64,000 bases of DNA. Source: Croceivirga radicis (GTDB lineage: Bacteria; Bacteroidota; Bacteroidia; Flavobacteriales; Flavobacteriaceae). The stretch lies in the NCBI RefSeq assembly GCF_002072105.2, contig NZ_MTBC01000004.1, positions 124,001 to 188,000 of the forward strand, written 5' to 3'. Shown here in pieces: positions 1 through 9,413 of the stretch; the first letter of the stretch is position 1, and each line of letters begins with the position of its first letter. Below the pieces are notes generated by a model. That model made no database searches. It was not told the DNA's origin and worked only from the letters and a program-made list of their open reading frames with translations. Made by a program: the position numbers and the translations under genes.

Positions 1-340
1 AAAAATCTTTTTCTTGACGGTAGTAATAGCTCCAGTTTTAGAGGAATTACTATTTAGAGCACCTCTTGGACTTTTTAGAAACAAAAGCTTCTATACGTAT
101 TGGTTCTATTTTTTTACCATAGCTTTTGGTCTTGTGCACCTAATGAATTTTGAAAATATGGGTACAGCTATTTGGTTTGCCCCAATTTTGGTTTCTCCCC
201 AGCTCATAGCGGGTATATTTTTAGGTTATACACGTAATAAACTTGGGCTATTGTATTCTATGGCCTTACATGCATTGTTTAATCTAATTCTTGTTAGTCC
301 TGTTTTAATTCTTAAACTATTAAAAGGAGTTGTTTCTTGA
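1..340 (+). CDS. CPBP-family intramembrane metalloprotease, 3' part only
   Basis: The reading frame is open to the left window edge, so only about the last 112 residues are present. The motif EELLFR is the first catalytic motif (Glu-Glu plus Arg) of the CPBP/Rce1 (CAAX protease and bacteriocin-processing) family. FGLVHL and HALFNL supply the conserved histidine and the His/Asn of the later motifs. The rest is hydrophobic membrane segments, as expected for this inner-membrane family. The substrate is unknown. The stop codon overlaps the TTG start of the next gene, so the two are probably co-transcribed. An internal TTG near position 14 is not a likely start because coding continues upstream of it. 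Confidence 0.85.
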   Translation, partial: KIFFLTVVIAPVLEELLFRAPLGLFRNKSFYTYWFYFFTIAFGLVHLMNFENMGTAIWFAPILVSPQLIAGIFLGYTRNKLGLLYSMALHALFNLILVSPVLILKLLKGVVS

Positions 341-1098
341 AAAAATCCGAATTAAAATCGTTTTTGGACGAAAAGGCCGCTTATTATGAAAATCCAACTT
401 TTTTGGATTCAGATCCCATTCAGATTCCACATTTATTTTCACTTAAAGAAGATATAGAGATTATTGGCTTTTTAACGGCCACAATAGCTTGGGGCAACCG
501 TAAAAGTATTATTAACAATGCACATAAAATGGTGGCGTTTATGGGTAATTCGCCCTATGATTTTGTTCTAAACCACACACAAGAAAATTTAGAACCACTT
601 AGCAATTTTGTTCATAGGACCTTTAACGGAACAGATTTTACATTTTTTATAAAGGCACTACAGCATCTATATACGTTTCACGGTGGGCTAGAAGCAATCT
701 TTACACAATATCAATCCAAAGACAGTTTGCAACCTGCTATTACGGAGCTAAAAAAGCACTTTTTTGAAATTGAACATTTGCCAAGAAGCCAAAAACACCT
801 AAGTGATCCAAGCAAAGGCTCTGCCGCCAAACGTATAAACATGTTTTTAAGATGGATGTGCAGACCAGCAACCAAAGGGGTAGATTTTGGGCTTTGGAAT
901 ATTTCTACTGCTAAACTATCGTGCCCATTGGATGTGCATTCTGGAAATGTTGCACGCAAGCTAAAACTGATTAAACGCAAACAAAACGATGCAAAAACAT
1001 TGTTAGAGCTAGACCATTCCCTTAGAAAATTAAATCATAAAGATCCGGTTAAATATGATTTTGCGCTTTTTGGTCTTGGTGTTTTTGAATCATTCTAA
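337..1098 (+). CDS. TIGR02757 (DUF2400) family protein
   Basis: A 253-residue soluble protein that matches the conserved Bacteroidota family TIGR02757, whose function is unknown. Visible family marks are ATIAWGNRKSI in the first third, PSKGSAAKRINMFLRWMCR in the middle, and CPLDVHSGNVARKL near residue 200. The last motif resembles the (V/L)DxHxxRxA segment of helix-hairpin-helix DNA glycosylases such as endonuclease III, so a link to DNA-repair folds is possible; that is inference. It starts at a TTG that overlaps the stop of the upstream CPBP gene by 4 bases, which indicates translational coupling. Confidence 0.85.
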   Translation: MKKSELKSFLDEKAAYYENPTFLDSDPIQIPHLFSLKEDIEIIGFLTATIAWGNRKSIINNAHKMVAFMGNSPYDFVLNHTQENLEPLSNFVHRTFNGTDFTFFIKALQHLYTFHGGLEAIFTQYQSKDSLQPAITELKKHFFEIEHLPRSQKHLSDPSKGSAAKRINMFLRWMCRPATKGVDFGLWNISTAKLSCPLDVHSGNVARKLKLIKRKQNDAKTLLELDHSLRKLNHKDPVKYDFALFGLGVFESF

Positions 1099-1219
1099 AT
1101 AGTAACACAAGCTTAATGCAGTTAAGATTCAGCTAAACCAATCAAAATATCCACTTAAGATATTCTTAATGTTCTCCAGGTACTTTTAGCACAATTAAAA
1201 GAAAAACCTTTATTAAAAA

Positions 1220-2692
1220 ATGAGAACACTTAAAAACACCCTAATTTTTATTGGTCTTGCTACATTCGCTTCTTGCGATAGAATTGAAGATTTTATCGGA
1301 GAAGGAGGCAATGAAGGCGAAGAACCAAAAGGTATTGAGCTTGCCAACCACTCTAATACCGCTGCTTACTTTAAAACCATGCCTGGTTTTGAGAACGTTG
1401 AGATTTATTCTTTGTTAAGTTCTGGAGACCAATTACCAGATTCTCCAAATTTTGTTTACGGTTCCATGGCAGATGGTGCTGGTTTAATTGCAGAAGATGA
1501 TGGTACCTTTACGCTTATTAACAACATAGAAGCAGATTATTCCATAGCCAGAATTACTTTAGACGAAACGTTTAAGCCGGTAAAAGGAGAATATATTCTT
1601 AATGCGGAAGCCACTGCATATACAGCCCAATGTTCTGGTTCCTTAATTACTCCAGAAGAACATGGATTTGGTCCTATCTACCTTTCTGGTGGCGAATGGG
1701 GCGGTTCTTCCAAAGGGGTTTTTGCGACAGACCCTTACAAAAGCACCACCAACGCTGGCGTAGCTTCTTTGTTACCAAATTTTGGACAATGGTCTACAGA
1801 AAATGCAGTAGTTATTGGCAAAGATGCTTTTCCTGGTAAAACTGTAGCTTTTATAGGTGATGACCATTCAGACAACGAAGTTCCTTCTGGACAATTGGGT
1901 ATGTACGTTGGTGATCATGGCGATTTAAACGGAGGTAAACTATACACCTTAAAGGTAATTACAGAAGGCATCAACTACGAAATGGATATGGTAGAGGGTG
2001 AAACTTACGAAGCTGAGTTTATTGAAATGGAAGAAAGAACTATTGAGCTTTTGGATGCCGAGGCTAAAGAAAAGGGTGCAATGGGCTTTTCTAGATTAGA
2101 AGATATAGACTGGAGAAGAGGTGTTGGCGCTAACCAAAGAGAAATCTATTTTGCCGTAACAGGTAGAAAAAAAGATGGCTTAGTGGGTAAGGGTACCCTT
2201 TATGGTAGAGTTTATAAAGTGGTGTTGAGTGCGGATGACCCAACTAAAGCTACTATCTCTTGTGTATTAGATGGCGATAAATTAGATGGCAAAGCCAAAG
2301 AATTTCATAGCCCAGATAACATAGTAGTTACTCAAAACTATGCTTACATACAAGAAGATCCAAATGGTTATCCAGATACTGATGATAAAGCACATTACGC
2401 TCGTTTATACCAGTATAACTTAAATACTGGAGAAATTAAAACTGTACTAGAATGCGACCAATTAGCTGCTGCGTCTAATGGCATTGGTAATGCAACAAGT
2501 ACTTGGGAAATTACGGGTATGATAGATATTTCTGAGACCATTGGTGTAGAAGATACTTTTATCATGATTACCCAAAATCATGGGTGGGAGCCTACAGACG
2601 GTTCTGCGTTTACAGACCCAAAGGCAAGTACAGACCCTAACTCAAGAAAAGAAGGAAGCCAAATGTTTGTAGTGAAAGGATTGGCCAACTAA
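1220..2692 (+). CDS. PhoX-like (DUF839) secreted lipoprotein
   Basis: A 490-residue lipoprotein: the N-terminus is a short signal peptide ending in the lipobox-like FASC, so the mature protein should be anchored by Cys19. The segments FSRLEDIDWR and HSPDNIVVTQNYAYIQED resemble the conserved blocks of the PhoX/DUF839 beta-propeller family (Ca/Fe-dependent alkaline phosphatases and relatives). Many acidic residues, including DDHSDNE and GDHGDLNGG, could bind calcium. Whether it is an active phosphatase cannot be told from sequence. It lies 8 bases before a diheme peroxidase-like gene, and the two look like one unit. About 120 bases without a gene precede it. Confidence 0.65.
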   Translation: MRTLKNTLIFIGLATFASCDRIEDFIGEGGNEGEEPKGIELANHSNTAAYFKTMPGFENVEIYSLLSSGDQLPDSPNFVYGSMADGAGLIAEDDGTFTLINNIEADYSIARITLDETFKPVKGEYILNAEATAYTAQCSGSLITPEEHGFGPIYLSGGEWGGSSKGVFATDPYKSTTNAGVASLLPNFGQWSTENAVVIGKDAFPGKTVAFIGDDHSDNEVPSGQLGMYVGDHGDLNGGKLYTLKVITEGINYEMDMVEGETYEAEFIEMEERTIELLDAEAKEKGAMGFSRLEDIDWRRGVGANQREIYFAVTGRKKDGLVGKGTLYGRVYKVVLSADDPTKATISCVLDGDKLDGKAKEFHSPDNIVVTQNYAYIQEDPNGYPDTDDKAHYARLYQYNLNTGEIKTVLECDQLAAASNGIGNATSTWEITGMIDISETIGVEDTFIMITQNHGWEPTDGSAFTDPKASTDPNSRKEGSQMFVVKGLAN

Positions 2693-2700
2693 TATTAGTT

Positions 2701-4518
2701 ATGATATACTATTTTAAAACTATTACCAAAGGGGTTTATGCTTGCATAGGCCTCTTTGCTATTTTGTCTATTTCTTGTAAAAACACAGAGAATGGCGAAG
2801 CAAATAATGCGAACAAACCCTCTTTAAACTCCTTTATTGCTCAAACCTATAAGGAAAATCTAATAAATTGTGCTGCTTATGTAGATAGTATTCAACATAC
2901 CCAAAGTAGACAAGAGCTAGAACGTTATTATCTTGAGGCACGTTCACTTTTTAAAGCAGCGGAACCTGTTTTAGCTTTTCAAGATGTTAGCAATTACACC
3001 TTTTTAAACGCTCCCAATATTTTAAAAATAGAAGAGGAAGATTTAACCAATATTCGCCTCAACGACCCTAAAAGTTTCCAAACTTTAGAAGAAAGCATTT
3101 ATGCGGATAATTTGGATATGCAAACCATTCATGGAGCAGCACATTTAATTACCCAACGCCTTAAACTTTTAGAAAAGAATACAGATCTATCGTATTTAAA
3201 AGACCATCATATTTTATGGATGCTTCGCGATGCTTTATTGCGTGTAGCATTAACAGGAATTACCGGTTATGATTCTCCCGTTCTAGAAGCTTCCCTTTCA
3301 GAAAGTGCAACGGTTTATAATACCTTAAAAAGCATTATAATCGCAGCAAAACCAAAATTCCAAGATAAAGCTCTTTACGATGCATGGTTAAACGAAATTA
3401 ACCAGACCATTGGGTTGTTGAGTAAAGGAGAATTTATCAGTTTTGACCGGTTTAGTTTTATAAAAAATCACACCAACAAACAACTTACCCTTTTTAATAA
3501 AACAGTTGCCGATTGGAAGGTAAAGTTTCCGTTTACCATGGCCATTAACAATGATGCTACCTCGGCTTTCTCTAATGCCACTTTTAATACCAAACACTTT
3601 ACGGATTTAAAAAATCCTAAAACAGGAGATGCCGTTGTACAATTAGGTCAACTATTATTTAATGACCCAAATTTGTCTAAAAAAGGGAACATGAGCTGTG
3701 CCACGTGTCACCACAAAGACAAGGCATTTACAGATGGCCTACAAATATCTAGAGGTCAAAAAAGAAACGCCCCTACCCTTACCTATGCCGCTTTGCAACA
3801 AAAATTCTTTTATGACACCAGAGCAGGCAGTCTAGAAGGCCAAATTGTAGCGGTAGTTACCAACCAAACGGAGTTTCATGCAGATTTAGACTATTTATTG
3901 GAAAAAGTAGAACAAAATACAGCATATAAACCCTTGTTTGATAGTACCTATAATGGCAAGATTACCGATTTTACCATCCGTAACGCCATAGCAGAATACA
4001 TTCGTAGCCTTTCACCATTTAATTCGAAATTCGATAACAATATAAATGGATTAGAAAATACGATTACAGATAGTGAAAAACTAGGTTTCAATATATTTAT
4101 GGGGAAAGGAAAATGTGCAACATGTCATTTTCCACCGGTATTCAATGGTACTATTCCACCCGCATTTAATGAGACTGAAGTAGAACTTTTAGGGGTGCCT
4201 TCTAAAAATGATACTATAAGTGCTTTGGTAGATGCAGATTTGGGTGGATTTCATTTATTTGGCACAGCAGAACGTAAGTACTTTTTTAAAACACCTACTG
4301 TTAGAAATGCTGCTCTTACGGCACCTTACATGCACAATGGTGTATATACGGAATTAGCAGAAGTGGTAGATTTTTACAATCGTGGTGGCGGTGCCGGTAT
4401 TGGTATAGATTTACCCTTACAAACATTACCACCAGACCCATTACAACTTACCAAAAAAGAACAACAAGCGGTAGTAGATTTTATGGCGTCTTTAACAGAT
4501 AGCAACTTTAAAAAATAA
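2701..4518 (+). CDS. Lipoprotein with imelysin-like N-half and diheme cytochrome-c peroxidase (MauG-like) C-half
   Basis: The 605-residue protein has a signal peptide with lipobox SISC. Residues of about 40 to 280 are helical and look like the imelysin/iron-regulated family common in Bacteroidota, but lack a motif I can name with certainty. From about residue 310 it is a cytochrome-c peroxidase/MauG module with two haem-c sites, MSCATCHHKDKAFTDG and GKCATCHFPPVF, and the TPTVRNAALTAPYMHNG segment near the end, typical of this family. It probably acts in the periplasm on peroxide or as an electron-transfer oxidase for a partner protein. The likely partner is the PhoX-like lipoprotein encoded just upstream. 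A strong terminator starts at its stop codon. Confidence 0.85.
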   Translation: MIYYFKTITKGVYACIGLFAILSISCKNTENGEANNANKPSLNSFIAQTYKENLINCAAYVDSIQHTQSRQELERYYLEARSLFKAAEPVLAFQDVSNYTFLNAPNILKIEEEDLTNIRLNDPKSFQTLEESIYADNLDMQTIHGAAHLITQRLKLLEKNTDLSYLKDHHILWMLRDALLRVALTGITGYDSPVLEASLSESATVYNTLKSIIIAAKPKFQDKALYDAWLNEINQTIGLLSKGEFISFDRFSFIKNHTNKQLTLFNKTVADWKVKFPFTMAINNDATSAFSNATFNTKHFTDLKNPKTGDAVVQLGQLLFNDPNLSKKGNMSCATCHHKDKAFTDGLQISRGQKRNAPTLTYAALQQKFFYDTRAGSLEGQIVAVVTNQTEFHADLDYLLEKVEQNTAYKPLFDSTYNGKITDFTIRNAIAEYIRSLSPFNSKFDNNINGLENTITDSEKLGFNIFMGKGKCATCHFPPVFNGTIPPAFNETEVELLGVPSKNDTISALVDADLGGFHLFGTAERKYFFKTPTVRNAALTAPYMHNGVYTELAEVVDFYNRGGGAGIGIDLPLQTLPPDPLQLTKKEQQAVVDFMASLTDSNFKK

Positions 4519-4540
4519 AGCCCCAATTTGGGGCTTTATT
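4514..4540. terminator. Bidirectional rho-independent terminator
   Basis: A perfect 11-bp stem (AATAAAGCCCC / GGGGCTTTATT) with a 5-base loop AATTT. It overlaps the stop codon of the peroxidase gene and sits 4 bases from the stop of the convergent oxidoreductase gene. T-rich and A-rich flanks allow it to act on both strands. Confidence 0.85.
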
Positions 4541-4543
4541 CTA

Positions 4544-5677
4544 TTATGCAAATCCGTAATCTTTTGGTATATCCAGGCGTATCGTTTTGCCTCCTTTAGC
4601 AATAGACTCATAAATTGCACTAACAATTATCATATCTCGTTTACCCATTTCTCCCGGAGCCAAATTGGTAGAACCGTGTAAAATATGGGAGGCAAAATCG
4701 TCCATCTGTAACTTTTGTTGACTTTCATGCGGAAAATCCAAAATTTTACCATCAGAGGTGCTACCGCTTAACGGCCCGTAGTTGTTGGCAGGTTGTAATT
4801 TAAACCAGCCATTGGTACCTGCTACATACATACTATTTGCGCTAAAATTATGTGAGGTGGTAATGTTAGCTATGGCCCCACTGGGGAAATTTAATTGTGC
4901 GGTTATGGTTTCATCAGTGTCTTTAAAATATTCTGGCCTAGTAGAAAACTCTTGTGCCGCTACAGAAATAGGATTTTCACCGGTACCGTAAATTGCACTT
5001 TGTATGGCATAAACCCCCATATTAACTAAGGCACCGCCTCCAGATAATTCTCTATTTAATCGCCATTGATCTGGGTTACCGGTAGAACGGTAGGCTGCCT
5101 CTGCAGAAACAAAGGTTACATCTCCATACGTTTTCTTTTTTACAAATTCTTGAACCTGTTGGGTATAGGGTTCTGAATGCAACCTATAACCCATGCCTAA
5201 TTTTACGTTTGCTTTTTTACAAGCACTAATTATCTGTTCGCATTCTGCTACATTCATTGCCATAGGCTTTTCACAAATAACATGTTTGCCAGCTTTTGCG
5301 GCACGTATACAAAAATCTGCATGCATAGCATTGGGCAGCACCACATAAACTATATCTATATCCTTGTTATCTTTTATCGTATCAAAATTTTCATAATTAT
5401 AGATACAATGTTCAGCAAGACTATATTTTTTGGCCCAACTTATTGCCTTAGAGGGTGTGCCCGTTACAATACCTGCTAAATAACAATTCTTGGTATCTTG
5501 CAAAGCCGGAGCCAATTGGTAAGTACTGTAACTACCCAAACCTACCAAAGCTATACCTAACTTTTTATCTGGTGTGCATGCGGCATAAATACCCATTGGC
5601 AAACTAGCGGCTACCATGGCAGCCCCTGTTCCCTTAGTTATTTTACTTGTAAAATCGCGTCTAGTAAGCTTATTCAT
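4544..5677 (-). CDS. Gfo/Idh/MocA family oxidoreductase with Tat-type signal
   Basis: A 377-residue NAD(P)-dependent oxidoreductase of the glucose-fructose oxidoreductase family. The N-terminus carries TRRDF followed by a hydrophobic stretch, a Tat-type export signal, so the folded enzyme with cofactor is probably exported. The Rossmann motif GIALVGLGSYS follows at about residue 41, and the catalytic EKP motif lies in CEKPMAMN. YGDVTFVSAEA and GGGALVNMGVYAIQ are typical of the C-terminal substrate domain. The substrate is probably a sugar or sugar acid but cannot be specified. It is transcribed alone, convergent with the peroxidase gene. IYAAC could also serve as a lipobox. Confidence 0.9.
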   Translation of the reverse strand: MNKLTRRDFTSKITKGTGAAMVAASLPMGIYAACTPDKKLGIALVGLGSYSTYQLAPALQDTKNCYLAGIVTGTPSKAISWAKKYSLAEHCIYNYENFDTIKDNKDIDIVYVVLPNAMHADFCIRAAKAGKHVICEKPMAMNVAECEQIISACKKANVKLGMGYRLHSEPYTQQVQEFVKKKTYGDVTFVSAEAAYRSTGNPDQWRLNRELSGGGALVNMGVYAIQSAIYGTGENPISVAAQEFSTRPEYFKDTDETITAQLNFPSGAIANITTSHNFSANSMYVAGTNGWFKLQPANNYGPLSGSTSDGKILDFPHESQQKLQMDDFASHILHGSTNLAPGEMGKRDMIIVSAIYESIAKGGKTIRLDIPKDYGFA

Positions 5678-5782
5678 AAGTCTTTAGTTGTTTTCTCTAA
5701 ATATATAAAATTACCTAAGCCTATACCCAATTACATACCATTAAAAAATCCTTATTTTTAGGAATAACTAAATAGACCTAAA

Positions 5783-7270
5783 ATGAATAAGACCTTTTTA
5801 CTTACCTTAATTACAGGTTTTACCGTATTGTGCGGTAGTGCACAAAGAACTATACCGGTAGATACTACTGTTACCACACAACACAGCGTAACTATAAATG
5901 GTAACGCATTAAATTACACAGCAGTAACTGGCACCCAACCTGTTTGGGATAACAATGGTAAAGCTATAGCTGCCGTACATTATACCTACTACACCAAGAA
6001 TGGTGTGAAAAATAGAGAAAATAGGCCCCTTTTGTTTTCTTTTAATGGCGGTCCAGGATCAGGATCGGTATGGATGCACTTGGCCTATACAGGACCTAGG
6101 ATTTTAAAAATAGACGACGAAGGTTATCCTGTACAACCGTATGGTGTAAAAGAGAACCCCTATTCCGTATTAGACGTAACAGACATCGTTTACATAAACC
6201 CTGTTAATACAGGCTATTCTAGGACTATTCCAGAAAGCGGCAAAGAAGTAGACCGCGATCATTTTTTTGGTATCAATGCTGATATTAAGTACTTAGCGGA
6301 ATGGATGAACACCTTTGTTACCCGCAACAACCGCTGGCGTTCTCCAAAATATATTATTGGAGAAAGTTATGGTGGCACTCGCGTCATGGGACTTTCATTG
6401 GCGCTACAAAACCAACAGTGGATGTATCTAAATGGGGTAATAATGGTTTCTCCTGCAGATTATAAAGTAATCCGTGTGGGTGGACCTGTTTCTTCTGCAT
6501 TAAATTTACCTTATTACACAGCTGCTGCCTGGCATCATAAAGCTTTGCCATCTTCGCTTCAATCTAAAGATTTATTAGCGATTTTACCAACAGTGGAAGA
6601 TTTTACCATAAACGAGTTAATACCCGCAATAGCCAAAGGCGGATTTATTGGGGAAACAGAAAAAAATTCAATTGCAGCAAAAATGGCCGAATACTCAGGC
6701 TTAAACAAACAAGATATTTTAGACCATAATCTAGATGTGCCTACCCGTTTTTTCTGGAAAAATCTATTAAAAGATAAAGGAGCATATACAGTTGGTAGGT
6801 TAGATAGCCGTTATTTGGGTATAGATAAACAAGTATTTGGAGACAGCCCTGATTATAATTCTGAAATTACCTCGTGGCTACATAGCTTTACTCCTGCAAT
6901 TAATTATTACCTACAAGAAGAACTAAATTTTAAGACCGATGTAAAATATAATATGTTTGGTCCTGTACGCCCATGGAATAATGAAAATGATAATACCAGA
7001 GATAATTTAAGACAAGCTATGGCACAAAACCCTTATTTGAACGTTTTGATCCAATCTGGTTATTATGATGGGGCTACCACCTATTTTAATGCTAAATATA
7101 CGATGTGGCAGGTAGACCCAAGTGGTAGAATGAAAGACCGTTTTGAATTTAAAGGATACAGATCTGGTCATATGATGTATTTAAGAAAAGAAGACTTGAA
7201 AAAGGCAAATGATGATATTAGGGCCTTTATTTTAAGAACAACTACAAACGGTAAAAGCGCCAAGTATTAA
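5783..7270 (+). CDS. S10 family serine carboxypeptidase-like peptidase
   Basis: A 495-residue exported protein with a signal peptide ending near CGSAQ. It has the serine carboxypeptidase layout: oxyanion segment FNGGPGSGSVW (about residue 90), nucleophile motif GESYGG (about residue 195), catalytic Asp in SGYYDGATTYF and catalytic His in SGHMMY close to the C-terminus. It should trim C-terminal residues from peptides in the periplasm. Its stop overlaps the start of the next gene by one base, so the two are co-expressed. A near-consensus -7 box (TATTTTTA) lies just upstream, but no clear -33 box. Confidence 0.92.
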   Translation: MNKTFLLTLITGFTVLCGSAQRTIPVDTTVTTQHSVTINGNALNYTAVTGTQPVWDNNGKAIAAVHYTYYTKNGVKNRENRPLLFSFNGGPGSGSVWMHLAYTGPRILKIDDEGYPVQPYGVKENPYSVLDVTDIVYINPVNTGYSRTIPESGKEVDRDHFFGINADIKYLAEWMNTFVTRNNRWRSPKYIIGESYGGTRVMGLSLALQNQQWMYLNGVIMVSPADYKVIRVGGPVSSALNLPYYTAAAWHHKALPSSLQSKDLLAILPTVEDFTINELIPAIAKGGFIGETEKNSIAAKMAEYSGLNKQDILDHNLDVPTRFFWKNLLKDKGAYTVGRLDSRYLGIDKQVFGDSPDYNSEITSWLHSFTPAINYYLQEELNFKTDVKYNMFGPVRPWNNENDNTRDNLRQAMAQNPYLNVLIQSGYYDGATTYFNAKYTMWQVDPSGRMKDRFEFKGYRSGHMMYLRKEDLKKANDDIRAFILRTTTNGKSAKY

Positions 7271-7902
7271 TGAAAAAAATAAAATTTGATTCTGCCCATC
7301 GAAAAAAGCATTTTGCTTTTTTCAATGGCATGAGTCATCCCCACTTTCAGTTAACGGCCAACATTGTTATAACCAACTTTTATAAAACATTAAAGACTTA
7401 CAACAAGCCGCTTAACAACAGTTTGGTGTATCTTTTATCCAAGACCGCCAATGATATTAAAGAGTTTAGATGGCGTATTCGTGGAGAAGAAGTTGTTGAG
7501 CACCCAATGGCAAGACCTTCTTTTACCGTTCCTACGGAGCAAGCAGATGTTTTTAGCTTTTGTACAGTAGATTATATAACAGATTATGAAGCTTTTTTAG
7601 CTGAAGCCTCAAGAATCCAAGAATTAATGCGTACCAATCCGTCTTTTGAAGACGAAGAAGGAATGGATAACTATTTATTTATGTCTGCCATACCTTGGGT
7701 TAAGTTTACCGGTATACAACATGCCATGAATTACCACCCTCATGATTCCGTTCCTAGAATTTCTTGGGGCAAAATCTATGAAGAAAATACGGAAATTCTA
7801 ATGCCGGTTAGCGTACAAGCGCACCACGCATTAGTAGATGGTAGGCATATGGGAATGTATTTTAACAATCTTGAAGAAAACGCGCTTAATTTTAAATTAT
7901 AA
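7270..7902 (+). CDS. Chloramphenicol acetyltransferase (CAT)-like acyltransferase
   Basis: 210 residues, the normal length of type A CAT enzymes. The catalytic signature HHALVDGRHMGMYF near the C-terminus keeps the active-site His and the DGxH of the family. HFAFFNGMSHPHFQLTANI at the N-terminus matches the CAT fold start. Chromosomal CAT-like proteins are common in Flavobacteriia and often act on unknown acceptors, so resistance is possible but not shown. It is translationally coupled to the S10 peptidase gene (TAATG overlap), which hints at a shared substrate or simple co-expression. Confidence 0.88.
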   Translation: MKKIKFDSAHRKKHFAFFNGMSHPHFQLTANIVITNFYKTLKTYNKPLNNSLVYLLSKTANDIKEFRWRIRGEEVVEHPMARPSFTVPTEQADVFSFCTVDYITDYEAFLAEASRIQELMRTNPSFEDEEGMDNYLFMSAIPWVKFTGIQHAMNYHPHDSVPRISWGKIYEENTEILMPVSVQAHHALVDGRHMGMYFNNLEENALNFKL

Positions 7903-7914
7903 GCAAACGTTTGC
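7903..7914. promoter_or_regulatory. 12-bp perfect palindrome, operator-like
   Basis: GCAAACGTTTGC begins directly after the stop codon of the CAT-like gene and about 130 bases before the next gene. The central CG and outward symmetry resemble LacI/PurR-type operators. A weak alternative is a short hairpin (AGCAA/TTGCT) followed by a T-rich stretch, acting as a poor terminator. Confidence 0.35.
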
Positions 7915-8042
7915 TGTTTATTTTCATTTTTATGTAACGTTTTAGGTTTTAAAGCTACGTATAAGTATCAATCGTGGAATGTACTTATTTCGTTTTTAAG
8001 AGCTATAAAGCCTTTCTACATCAATCATAAAAACAAACAATC

Positions 8043-8312
8043 ATGGGATTTTCAAGCGCAGCACGTAGTGTTAAATTCAATTTAAATCAGTTAGGAAAAA
8101 GACCACACAAAGATTATAAAGACGTTTTTGGCAAAAAGAATAAAGCAACAAAACTTGAATTCAATTTAAAGAATACAACTAGAAGAGTGGATATTCAATC
8201 TATAATAGCCCAAAACAAAAAACGGGAGGTATTCTGGAATAGCATTACAATTGCACTACCCTTAGTTTTAGTTGCTATTGGTTTTTTATTCGTGTTAATC
8301 TATCTTAAATAA
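8043..8312 (+). CDS. Small single-span membrane protein, unknown function
   Basis: An 89-residue protein I do not recognise. The first 60 residues are basic and polar (for example GKRPHKDYKDVFGKKNKATK), followed by one transmembrane helix at about residues 66 to 88 (ITIALPLVLVAIGFLFVLIY) that ends the protein. This predicts an inner-membrane protein with a cytoplasmic basic tail. It stands alone between an operator-like palindrome and the luciferase-like gene. Codon use matches its neighbours, and the basic then hydrophobic layout makes it a credible gene. Confidence 0.7.
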   Translation: MGFSSAARSVKFNLNQLGKRPHKDYKDVFGKKNKATKLEFNLKNTTRRVDIQSIIAQNKKREVFWNSITIALPLVLVAIGFLFVLIYLK

Positions 8313-8352
8313 TGTAAGCCCTACCATCATTTTGCGTACAATTAAATAGCAT

Positions 8353-9375
8353 ATGAAGAAGCGTAATTGTATGGAGCCAATAAAATATTCAGTATTAGAT
8401 TTAGTACCCATTGCAGCGGGTGACGATACTTCCCAAGCTATTGATAAGAGCTTAGATTTAGCAAGGCATGTAGAAAAATTAGGCTACGAAAGGTTTTGGG
8501 TTTCGGAACACCACAATACACCCAGTTTGGCCAGCTCTGCCACGGTAATTATTTTAAGCCATTTATTGCAGGGAACAGAGCATATACGTATTGGTTCTGG
8601 CGGTATAATGTTGCCCAACCATGCTCCTTTGGTTGTGGCCGAACAATTTGGTACCCTAGCGGCTTTGTATCCAGACCGAATAGATCTTGGTTTGGGCCGA
8701 GCTCCGGGTACAGACCAAGCAACTGCTCACGCCCTTAGACGCGGTATACAGGAAAGTGTACAAGATTTTCCAAAAGAAGTTTTGGAATTGCAGCAGTTTT
8801 TATCGGAAGGTAATTGGAATTCATTGGTAAGGGCTTTACCGGGAGAAGGCGCTAATATTCCTATCTATTTATTAGGTTCTAGCACCTTTAGTGCAGAATT
8901 GGCAGCAAAATTAGGATTGCCTTACGCTTTTGCCAGTCATTTTGCACCTACCCACTTATACCATGCGTTAGAAAAGTACCATACATTATTTAAGCCAAGT
9001 AATGCCTTGGTTACTCCCTACCCTATGGCCTGCGTTAATGTTATTGCCGCAGACACAGACCAAGAAGCCCAATATTTAGCAACTAGTTTTTATCAATTTG
9101 CTATGGGCATAATCACCAACGTTAGAAAACCTTTGCCTCCACCAGTAAAGAGTATGGCGGGCATATGGTCTTTAGAACAAGAAATGATTATAAAAAATAT
9201 GATGCATTATACCTTTATTGGTTCTATAGAAACTATACGGGAACAATTAGCTGAATTTGTAGAAAAAACAAAAATTAAAGAGCTAATTATCACCACCAAT
9301 ATATTTGAACATGAGGCACGTAAAAAATCTTACACACTAGCAGCAAAAGTTCTAGAAGATTTGGTATTGGTCTAA
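8353..9375 (+). CDS. LLM class flavin-dependent oxidoreductase (luciferase-like, group 1)
   Basis: A 340-residue bacterial-luciferase-like monooxygenase. It has the diagnostic run of group 1 proteins: YSVLDLVPI near the start, [36 protein letters not shown] and [14 protein letters not shown]. These form the TIM-barrel flavin site. The enzyme should use reduced FMN and oxygen; the substrate is unknown. The start is either the ATG at 8353 or the ATG at 8371 (MEPIKYS), which better fits homologue length. A near-consensus -7 box (TCATTTTG, 8327-8334) lies upstream. Confidence 0.9.
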   Translation: MKKRNCMEPIKYSVLDLVPIAAGDDTSQAIDKSLDLARHVEKLGYERFWVSEHHNTPSLASSATVIILSHLLQGTEHIRIGSGGIMLPNHAPLVVAEQFGTLAALYPDRIDLGLGRAPGTDQATAHALRRGIQESVQDFPKEVLELQQFLSEGNWNSLVRALPGEGANIPIYLLGSSTFSAELAAKLGLPYAFASHFAPTHLYHALEKYHTLFKPSNALVTPYPMACVNVIAADTDQEAQYLATSFYQFAMGIITNVRKPLPPPVKSMAGIWSLEQEMIIKNMMHYTFIGSIETIREQLAEFVEKTKIKELIITTNIFEHEARKKSYTLAAKVLEDLVLV

Positions 9376-9413
9376 TATTTTGTTTTATCTTTTGTGGTCT
9401 AACTGCACCAATT

